A stretch of 64,000 nt of DNA from Sanguinoderma infundibulare. Taxonomy: Eukaryota; Basidiomycota; Agaricomycetes; Polyporales; Polyporaceae. Below the pieces are notes generated by a model that saw nothing but the letters and a program-made list of their open reading frames with translations, made no database searches and was not told the origin of the DNA. Location: NCBI GenBank assembly GCA_032821775.1, contig JAVLRN010000003.1:3286001-3350000 (forward strand). The letters run 5' to 3'. Shown here one piece after another: positions 55,101 to 64,000 of the stretch (positions are counted from its first letter, which is position 1; each line of letters begins with the position of its first letter). Position numbers and translations under genes: made by a program.

Positions 55101-58100
55101 CGCTTTCGGAGATTGCTTTCCTTGTCTGTTTGGGCTCCGCTGATGGTATTGTGTCCCTTACGGCCTGCAATTGTCTGCGACTCTTGGCGCAAGCAGAGCG
55201 CCACCCGGACGCGCCTCAGCCTCCGGAGTTGAGCGAGGATGAGGTTCTCAAGCGTCACCCTATCTACGAGCAACTCGGCGATCCCAAGGTGTCGATGATT
55301 GGTGTGTAGCTAGCGCGGTTCTCGAAAGTCGGGGAAACTGACAGGTCACAGGTCGGGCCATACATCAGAAGCGTATCCGGAAGCTCATGCGCTTGCTCAC
55401 GTCACCGTCTGCTATTCACGTCGCGGTTTGGCAAGAGCTGTACTTGCGGTGGTGCACGCTGACGGAGATGACCGTGCGGCCGTCGTACGACCAGCCCGCG
55501 GAGGGACAGGAGAAGGAGAATGGCGCGATGCCGATCGGCGACAGGGCACTCTCTGCGGAGGTGCGCGCTTTTTGCACGACGCTGCAGGTGTTATTTTTGC
55601 TGAAGTCGCGTCTCTCGCGTTAGGACCGGCAAGCACAATGGCAGAACCTCACCCTCCTATTGTCCTCGCTTGGAGCGGCGTGCACGCGGGAACATCATGA
55701 CTCGTCTGCGCTCGAGAAGGTCATCCCGGCGAGCATCCTCCCGGACAGCTGTCGTGTGCTTCGTGACCCGTTAGATATGCTCACAAACTTCCTGACGGAG
55801 ACCGTGAATCTATTGGTGAACGATGCTCCGCTGGTTCGCGACCACGCAAGAGATGCGCTCAGCATCGAGGCCAGCCATCGTCTGTACGGCAAGATCGTCA
55901 AGCAGCTCGACGAGTACGTTATCGTTCCCGGCCGGGATCGCACGACCCAGTCATTGACGTGCTTCTCCGCAGTGTCATCCGCATGGTCACTGACGACGAG
56001 AACGTCAACTATCCGATCCTGGTCGTCTTCCTCGACCAGTTCCTTGCCATCCTGAAGGTGCTGTCGGACAACGTCAGCAGTCTGGCGGAAGATCTCCGCA
56101 TCACCGACATCCCGTCGCTGCTGTACACGCTCGCGACGTTCATCAACAAGATCGACCCGGCAGACCCGACGGCGGTCCGGCTGAAGAACAAGTTCTGCAC
56201 GCTGTGCAGCAGCGTGTTCAGCAGGAACGAGCCGGCGATCATGCGGAACAAGGAGAGCACCGTGCGTCAGAGCATCGTCGACATCATCGCCGACTGGGTG
56301 CAGGAGACTGTTGTGGTAAGCGTCTCGGGTAACGTGCGGTGTTAGCGGAAACGGGCGTTGACCGGTGCCTTGCTTAGGAGGAGAATTCAGTGACTGCCGT
56401 TCAGCACGAGGTTATCGCGATAAACGACCTCAACTCTGCAGTCTTTAGGGCGACTGTGACTTTGTTCGAGCGTCTCCAGCTCGAGCCCCCGGACGGTGCG
56501 ACAACTGGGGAGGATGTGGCCCACGCCGTCTCGCGGCTGTTCATTCGCTACGCGTCGTTCCTCGTCAAGACATGGGAGATCCTGCGATATGACGGCAACG
56601 TATGTGAACAACGTCTTGGTTCCATTCCTGCTGGTTAACCGTCATTTCCAGGCCAGAGACGATGGTATTTCGGAGAAGTCCTCGATATCCAAGGTAGCGT
56701 CTTTTTTTCATCTCGCTCCGACGTTGGGGTCTGATGATATTTCAGCTCCGCATGCAGCAGCGTGAAGGCGAGCTCCGAGAGCTGCTGATCAACGGCCTTG
56801 CGTCCCTTGTCAGCGCCAACACCGAGTGCGGCGTGAAGCACTGTCTCACTTTGGCGTATGAGCCGGAGCCCGTCAAGCGGCTGATCTTTGCGCATGTCTT
56901 CATTCGCGTGCTCAAGGAGGGTATCAAGTTCACGCCGTACGAGGAGGCACCGGTCGTCGTCAAGCAGAGCCCGCTTTGCGAGGTGAGGAACGACCCATAT
57001 GTCGCTCAGAGATGTTGTATGCTCACCTGCGTCTGTAGCTTGTCAAAGGCCCAGACGTAAGGATTCCAGTGTTCAATTCTATGTAGTGTTGCTCACCGCA
57101 GGTTAGATGGCTTTGGCCCTTGCCATATGTGAGATCTGTCCGCCGAACGAAGTCGATGCGATGAACGCGGTTCTGCTCAACTTATTCGACACTCGGTCTT
57201 CGCTCATGAACTTGCTCAAGACGATGATCGACCTCGAGATCGGGAAGACAGGTACGCGGCTCCTATCCGACGCTCAATACCCCCCTACTGAGAAGTGTGC
57301 GACAGAGAGCGACACTGCGTTATTCCGAAGCAACTCGACGTGCACGCGTTTCCTTTCCGCGTTCGCGCGGGTGTACGGGTACAATTATCTCCGGTCGCTC
57401 ATCGTTCCTCTCGTCAAGTCCGTCACGACGATGCCCCCCGGCCACGGCTACGAGCTTGATCCGGCCAAGGTCTCGAAAGAGGAGTTGAGACAGAACAAGG
57501 ATACCGTCGAGTTCATCACGGGGAAGTTCCTGGAGATTATATCGTCGTCTATTCCTGCCCTCCCGTCGTAAGTGCGAACGGCTCAGCGGTCTCACATCGA
57601 CGCTCAACCCTCCGAACAGGATCATTCGTGAGATTTGCGCCCACATCGCAAAGGCTGTGTATGTCATGCTGTTCATGTTGGTAGAGTGTCGTCACTGATG
57701 CCAGTCCAGCAATGAGGTGTGGCCGGAGGCTAAGTTCGCCGCGCTCGGCGCGTTCATTTTCCTTCGGTATGGCACCTGTTCTTGAACGTCTGCACGGCGG
57801 CCTCACGTCCAATACAGGTTCATCTCACCCGCTATCGTCACTCCGGAAACGGTGGACGTTGCTATTCCTCCTGATCCCACCGTCCGTCGTGGGCTCATGG
57901 TCATCGCGAAGATCATCCAGAACTTGGCGAACAACATCCTATTCGGAAAGGAGGCCCATATGGTCATCTTGAACGACTTCTTAAAGGACAATATCGTCAC
58001 CGTGACGAAGTTCTTGAGCGAGATCAATGTACGTCACCCTGCTTTCCTGCATCATGTTATCCTAACCCAGTTCTAGAAATACCCCACCCCCGGTCCAGAG

Positions 58101-61100
58101 GAGGAGGCGGATGAGTGGTTGGAGCGCACGTACGACGACACTGACACCATCGTTCTCCACCGATTCTTTGAAAGGCATGCTGATAAGATTGGGAAGGAGC
58201 TCCTGAGCTCGTCTAAGGTTCTCGCCGAGAAGATGACACCCGAAGCGGAGGCCGCTGCCGCCAACGGAAAGCGTGCGTGGGACGCCCTATGCGCTGCCCT
58301 TGTCGAAATGGGACAGCCGTTGGAGAGTCCCAAACTCTCGACCTTGACGAGCCGGGAACACCGAGACTACCTGGAGTTGATGGTAAGGTGTGACCGTCGC
58401 GACACCACATCTGTTCAAGAGTTGTTTGTCGAGGCCATCACGCCCCCGGTAAGTGTTCAGAGTTTTGAACGAAATTCGCATGATGCTGAGATCTGGTGAA
58501 GGAATCCAATGCCGTGTTCGTGCTGTCAGTCTCGAAGATTGATGTGGAGGTTCTGGACCTGGAGTTGCTCCTGTACTACATGTTCAAGGTATTTTGTTGC
58601 TCAACCTGCGCATGTCGAATACATCCTTACCGCCGTCGCCCAGTGCGAATCCTCCCCGACGAACGAGAACCGAGAATTCGACATCATTCTCGACTGCACA
58701 GGCTTTAGCACGACGTCACAAGTTCCGGCCCAGTGGCTCAAGTTCGCCACGGAGACGATACCAATCGACATCTGGCGACGATTCAAGACTGTCCGCCTTC
58801 TCACTCCCAGCAGCTTTGCGCTTCGTTACTTCCGTAGATTGTACAACCATCTTACCGCAGGTGCGTTCGATGGAGAGTATGCCACGTCCCTTCCTCATAT
58901 ACTCTCCCAGGTGCTACGGAGTCTTTACATGTAGTTATTCACACTTCTGTAAGCGAGCTACTCAGCCAGTATCCGGATGGTCTCACCGCGGCGTCTCTCG
59001 GCTATGCTGGTACGTACCGTTCTGGCTTCTATTGCGGCACCCGCCTCATCATCCTACAGTTGGTCTGGAGGCCGAGCTCAGCGACGACTTCCAAGAGGTG
59101 ACGATGAGGCATGCGCATCCGATGCGAGTTCCTGTGGCCATGCGCATCGCTCAGAGCCATATCCGAATCACCACCACGAAGGCGTTGCCGATCTCGAACC
59201 TGCTGGGTAGCAAGGCGACGGAGATCATCCCGCTGAGCGACATCAACGACGTGTACAATGTCTCCACTGGCCACGACTCGCACGAGTTCATCATCCGTAA
59301 GGTCAGGCAAGGCGTTACGATGTACTTCTCGTCTCCGCATCGGGACAGCATCGTCAAGGTATGGCTTTGCCCTCCTTTCGCGATTATGGGTGTATGTTCA
59401 ATGCTGCTACTGTAGGCCATCCGAGCTGCCAAGGGACTCATGCAAACAACGCACCTACCGACTGCGGAGCGTCTCAACAGGCTCTCGAACATCATCACTA
59501 CTCTCCTCCGCATCTCCTTCGTGGGGATCACGTCCGAAGACGACGAGCCGAGGACAGCGTCGTTCGAATTGCTATCTGCCATCTGCACCTACCTCGACTT
59601 TGAAGGCCGGCCAGTGGTTCCGTGCAAGGGGGTCTACACCAGCGGTCATCCTGGACCTTTCCTTGTGCTTGTCAGCGAGGGCCTAGCTACACACGCGCCT
59701 CATCTGACGATGGACTTCATCTCTGAGATGGCCGGAAACATCGGCAAGATGGACGTTGCTATGCGGGCCAATTTCATTCAATACCTGGGTCCCTGGATGA
59801 AGAACTTGGCGCTGTTCACCGATCCATGCAGTAAGCTTTACGAGCCATCGGGTACTCGCTTCCGTGATTGCATCCGCATGCTCGTCGATCTTACCACTGC
59901 TGAGGTGGAGGTATGTCGGCTGTTTTTTTCTCAAGTATGTGCACGATAGTCAACTGCCGCCTACAGCTACACAGCTTCGTTCAGAAATTCATCTGGGTAG
60001 AAGTTGGGAAGCTGGAGACCAACACCGTCAACATCATCTTGGACGAACTCATGCGTGCTGCAGTTGATGGCGGCATGGGCTCCACGCGATGCGAGAAGGT
60101 GGCCGATACCATGAGCGCGGTGAACAGCATCAATGTTCGCGGCCGCATCCTGGCTCGAATCCGGAAGGTACAGTCCTGCGGGTGTGTGTTTTGTATGATT
60201 CGTCCCCTCACCTTGTGTTCAGGTCATTGGCAAGACGTCCATCAAGCCCACGAAGAACCTCGCGGACAACGTCCACTGGAACGAGATCGCGTGTCTCACC
60301 CGTCTTGTCCTGGTCGTTGGCAACACAGCGAAGAACACGATCCAGAGCCAGCTCTTCGTCCCAGAGATCATGCATTTGGTCACGCTCATCGCCGCCACAG
60401 GACAGCTATACGTTCGTGGTACGGTGTACGGAATCGTCACTCACATGCTCCATGCATTGTACTCCCTGCGTCTCACTGATGCGACGGCAAGTCCGGAGAT
60501 TCAAGTCATGCTGGACGAGTGTTGTCAACCAGAAGGTCTGAGATTGTTCGGGCTCAACAAGCCAACGCCAACCAGCGAATACGTCCTTTTCGACGCGGCG
60601 AACAGCAAGGCCTTGATCGACGACCTTGAAGCTCTAACCAGGTTGCTGTTGCGGATCATGGAGACAATTTCTGTGACAAAGGGTATGCATCAGTGTCGCG
60701 TACGCCGTGCAGATGTTGACCAGTTCTTAGGCCTTCTCAATGTCTGGCGCGCTCGATGGATGAGTTTGATCACCTCGTCCGCGTTCCAACTTTCTCCGGC
60801 AGTCCAGAGCAGAGCTTTTGTCGCTCTCGGCGTCCTTGCAACGTCCGACGTCGACGATGACTTGCTCTATCAGATGCTCGTGGCGTTCAAGACCGCGTTG
60901 TCTCAAGCTACCGAGACGGACACGACGTCAGTCGTCAGCATGCTTCGGTGTATCACCAACGTCGTCCCCGCCACAAACGGCAACTCTCGCTACCTGGTGC
61001 AACTATTCTGGCTCGCTGTCGCCCTTCTTCAGTCCAGCCACGCGTCATTGTACGAAGAGGCCATCCGCCTGCTCCGAGTCACTGTCGAGAACATGGCCGA

Positions 61101-62081
61101 ACATGGACATTTCAAGGAACGCGGCGTCACTGTGACGCTTCTGGAAGGACGAGCTCCGCTCGAGGACATCGCGTGCCAGCTCGACCACCTTCTAGGCCTC
61201 TCGTTCGACTCCAGCTTCTCGTTCTCTTTGGCGGCGACGATCTTCAAGGGCGTCAGGCACCCGACGCTTCAGGACGCAGCTGAAGGAGCGCTCCGCAGTC
61301 TGCTCAGCATCACGGTCCGGTCATGTGTGGAGGTTGAGCACGCCGACGATGGGCCAGGGGCGCCGATCTGCCAAGACGTCCTAGGATACGTTCTCGCGCT
61401 AATCCCAAAGTCCACGCGGATCCGTACCTTCAAGCGGCTGCTGGAGGAAGCGAACGTCGACCCTTCTTGGCAGAACGAGGAGACGCTCTGGTCGACAGAC
61501 GAGGAGGACCGGATCTACAAGCTGCCATTCGGGCTGATCGGCTACGGGGACAGCAACACGGCGTTGCTTGTGACGTCATTCGTCATCGCGATCCTCCAGA
61601 GCGCGCAGGGCGACGACACCGAGTCTGCGATCCTGTATAACATCCTGTCGGACGTTGCGGACGCCTGGCCAGAAGTGATCGGCATGGCGTAAGCGTCAAC
61701 TTCTCTTTTTCAATGTCTCGGCACAGTGCTCATTTTCGCGTCAGATACGAGAGTCTTCAGGACAAGGTCAAGGACACGTTTGCGAACTCGAACAGTCCGG
61801 CTATCCTGCTCGCGGTGTCGAATGTTTTCCGGGTGGCCACCCACGAGATGGAACGCATAGGGCCTCCGAGCGCACGGACGCTGGCTGGGGCCGGCTCCGC
61901 TTCCACTCTGAGCACGGTTGAGGAGGTCGGTTCTGGTCCGGGCCGACGACACCTGAACGCGCTGGAGGAGCAAGGGTTGCAAGGGCTGGTGAACAATTTC
62001 CAGTTCCTCCCTCTGCATCGTGGCCATGCGACGAGGATGATCCAGTGGATCTCGGAGCTGGTCATGAAGATGATCGAGTGA
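52140..62081 (+). CDS. Ira/neurofibromin-type Ras GTPase-activating protein
   Basis: Large negative regulator of Ras, in yeast limiting the cAMP pathway. The ATG at 52140 gives MPARRASAGHN...PSPQQKVVQVLITRLKNK, then an intron and LPFISGISLTELEMDDTVQQ. More than 25 introns follow; I estimate about 2,700-2,900 residues. The central RasGAP domain runs from about 56.7 to 58.4 kb: GLASLVSANTECGVKHCLTL, FDTRSSLMNLLKTMIDLEIG, then ALFRSNSTCTRFLSAFARVY with the arginine-finger codon CGA at 57326-57328 (human NF1 LFRGNS, R1276). It continues with FLRFISPAIVTPE split by an intron, and RRGLMVIAKIIQNLANNILF. Next comes a Sec14-like part (DIILDCTGFSTTSQVPAQWL, RYFRRLYNHLTAG) and a PH-like part (ATEIIPLSDINDVYNVSTGH). 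A long helical C-terminus ends MIQWISELVMKMIE. Confidence 0.93.
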
Positions 62082-63917
62082 GAGCCATTTCGGCCGGTCA
62101 TCGTGCTTGTTTTGTCGTGTTGTGTATATTGCTTGTGTTGTCCGGTCGGTGCATGCGCTGTTGAGGTACGGTGTATCTAGATTCCAGACCATATTGTATG
62201 TAGTGCACACACATTAGTACAGTACGCATCGCTATCCTACGCCCTGCATAATCTCTCTCCCCGTTCACCAGGATATCCCGTCGTTTGCTGTCCATCCTCG
62301 TTATCCTTCGTCTCTCAGGCTGACAGCTCATATATATCCCACCTCCCGCGTAGTCGTCGCGAGCACCAATGTTTTATATCCTCTGCTGGCTATAGGGCGT
62401 GTTTCGGTCGAGTTACGTCGTTCGGTGTATCAGTTCTCCAATATTCTCGCTTCTACTTACAGTAGCTCGTCGATGCTCGATGCTTTAGCGCTGTTTTCGC
62501 AGGCGGTTCCGACTTTCTTATTTCCCCAAGGGTTCGGTTTGGGTTTTGTACCGCCTTGTAATATAGTGCTGTTCGTTCTGCTCTGACATCATCTTACTGC
62601 GCTGGAACCGGAGCTCTCGCCCAATGGCGGTTTGGCAGCGTCGCTCATGTGTCGATGCAATCGATGAACGCGACCCGACTCTCCCCGAACGCCTCTTTGA
62701 GCTGTTGGGCGTCCTTGGACTTGTTTCTACTATTCATCTTCGGAACTCCAGCCGATGCAGCATGCAAGGGCTACGCGCACAGTTGGTTCGGCGTACCGCT
62801 CTCGAGTCGTACAACGTTCGGGGCGCTCTTGCGTACTTGGACCGTGACGTGCTTCCCCGGTGTCGTGTGCAGAATGGCGCTTTGCTGCGGCCCTAGGCCT
62901 ACGTACATACTTACCGCGTGGGAGGAGCGCGCGCGTGTAGGTGGCAGAACCGGTTCACCGCAGATATGGGCGCCGGTGGTTTACAGTCCCAAGTGTAGCT
63001 GGCCGCCGTTCCGACTCCGAGTCGCTTCCTGGGCATGCGGCTGGGCAGCTCCTCACGGTGCAAGCGATGGCTGTAGCTCGAGCGGCTTCGGTTGATATTC
63101 CATCATGGAGCCGAAGAAAACCGACTTATTTGCACAGAATTCTGCAGTGTTCCTGGCTACAAGTTAATGATCGATCGGCGTAGAGCAAGTCCGCGCCGTG
63201 GACACGATCACAGCCCCCGTCTCGGGCACATACCTGCACGTATGTCGCGAAACACCTTTGCGACGGGCACTATGTAAAGACTTACCGCGGAGCATCAAAA
63301 CGTGTTGTGGTAGACTTGGCGTATGTAGGGCATGCATGCCACTGCTTTGATCCAATGGATGTAGTCCCGGGCGTTGCGCAGCTAGTTGGAAGCACTGTGG
63401 CCGTCAGCTGCCCCGTGCGCGGCGGCAGTTGCAGTGAAGCCAACTACTTGTGCGTCGTGCAGAGCTCCTGGGCCCGGGTGGGATCGGAAGGAGCTGCCAT
63501 CATGAATCAAGGAACCAGCGGAGCATTGCCATTTTCAAACGACAAGGAATGTTCGAGCAGAGAACTCGAAGGCGACGGTACTTATGGTTAAGATTGAGCA
63601 AGGGCGAGAGAATCGCCAGGGTGACGCACCTGAGAAGCTGGGAAGGCACGGTGGCAACCTATTAGACCGTTCTCGCAGGACAGAGAGACAATGAAGTGGT
63701 ATAGTACGGAGCAGGGTCCGAGGTTGTCGGAGGGACATGACAAGTTGCAGTGCGGCCTCGTCGCCTCGGAGCTGCGCATTCTGGAGCGGGTGGAGGCCAC
63801 AACGATTCGAATTTGGGTGTGCTTGGGCCTGGGAGATGCTCGTGTCAACGTCAGTAACAGTGAGAACATGTCGAGGCTGCGCAAGCTCCAGCTGACTTGG
63901 GCCGCTCTCACCGTCTG
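62082..63917. other. Gene-poor region between the RasGAP gene and the right edge
   Basis: About 1.8 kb with the RasGAP 3' UTR at its left. Rightward frames at 62624-62896 and 62649-63095 and leftward ones at 63535-63981 show no known domain or clean intron structure. I see no repeat, transposon or RNA gene. It probably serves as upstream sequence for a gene beyond the right edge. Confidence 0.45.
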
Positions 63918-63925
63918 TATATAAG
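63918..63925 (+). promoter_or_regulatory. TATA box of a gene starting at the right edge
   Basis: TATATAAG, a strong TATA element, is followed by about 70 bases of C-rich, ATG-free sequence (63926-63998). The window ends in CAGCACAT, so an ATG could be completed by the next base (start at 63999). TATA-to-start spacing of about 80 bases fits a highly expressed fungal gene. Confidence 0.5.
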
Positions 63926-64000
63926 ACCTCGCCGCCCATCAGCCCAGACGCCACGCTCCAGTCCCCTGAGCACACCAGCACTCCCCGGCGAGCAGCACAT

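Noticed and set aside
62649..63095. 148-codon frame with a hydrophobic N-terminal stretch downstream of the RasGAP gene
   Set aside because: No conserved motif, no intron pattern and Trp/Cys-rich composition; more likely non-coding than a secreted protein.
1..64000. Mobile elements, CRISPR arrays, bacterial-type defence or biosynthetic cluster
   Set aside because: No transposase, reverse transcriptase, terminal repeats, repeat-spacer pattern or clustered biosynthetic enzymes were seen on either strand.

Overview
The window is nuclear DNA from a filamentous basidiomycete, most likely an agaricomycete of the polypore type. The evidence is GC-rich coding sequence, many introns of about 50-70 nt with GT-AG ends, gene spacing of a few hundred bases, and families typical of this group (DUF6533 seven-pass protein, rapidly evolving F-box-like proteins, ectodomain plus single-TM proteins). 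I see no transposon, CRISPR array, rRNA or convincing tRNA gene.

Layout, left to right. 0.3-1.1 kb: broken F-box-like gene (-). 1.35-2.8 kb: U5 snRNP 40 kDa WD40 protein (+). 2.97-5.45 kb: Arb1-like RNAi chaperone subunit (-). 6.35-7.97 kb: AT-hook protein with a Cys/His cluster (-). 8.4-11.4 kb: ORC4 (-). 11.8-13.4 kb: multi-pass membrane protein with a coiled-coil tail (-). 13.8-15.9 kb: unidentified coiled-coil protein (-). 16.3-19.5 kb: two related membrane proteins (-). 20.0-21.2 kb: F-box-like protein (-). 21.7-24.0 kb: DUF2009/UPF0652 protein with a B-box-like zinc site (+). 24.3-26.0 kb: eIF3m (-). 26.85-28.06 kb: F-box-like protein (+). 28.8-30.4 kb: NAD-dependent methylenetetrahydrofolate dehydrogenase (+). 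30.7-31.7 kb: ORM1-type sphingolipid regulator (-). 32.1-36.1 kb: Virilizer-like m6A writer subunit (+). 36.5-38.75 kb: MDM34, an ERMES subunit (-). 39.7-40.9 kb: broken F-box-like gene (+). 41.3-43.1 kb: DUF6533 protein (-). 44.1-46.7 kb: eIF3b (-). 47.3-50.4 kb: three-RRM protein of the Nam8/Ngr1/Csx1 type (-). 52.1-62.1 kb: large Ira/neurofibromin RasGAP (+). 62.1-64 kb: no gene seen, but a TATA box near the right edge points to a gene starting at the border.

Most genes are single-copy housekeeping genes in RNA processing, translation, replication, one-carbon metabolism, lipid homeostasis and Ras signalling. They are not an operon-like system, and neighbours are functionally unrelated. The accessory component is the F-box-like family (two intact and two decayed copies over 40 kb) and the tandem ectodomain/TM pair. 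I found no convincing new multi-gene system. The best leads are the Virilizer orthologue with its conserved C-terminal motif, the decaying F-box family, the unidentified coiled-coil gene and several splicing oddities.

Gene models were assembled by eye from reading frames and splice consensus. Exon borders are given only where checked base by base; other spans run from the first to the last coding base and include introns.
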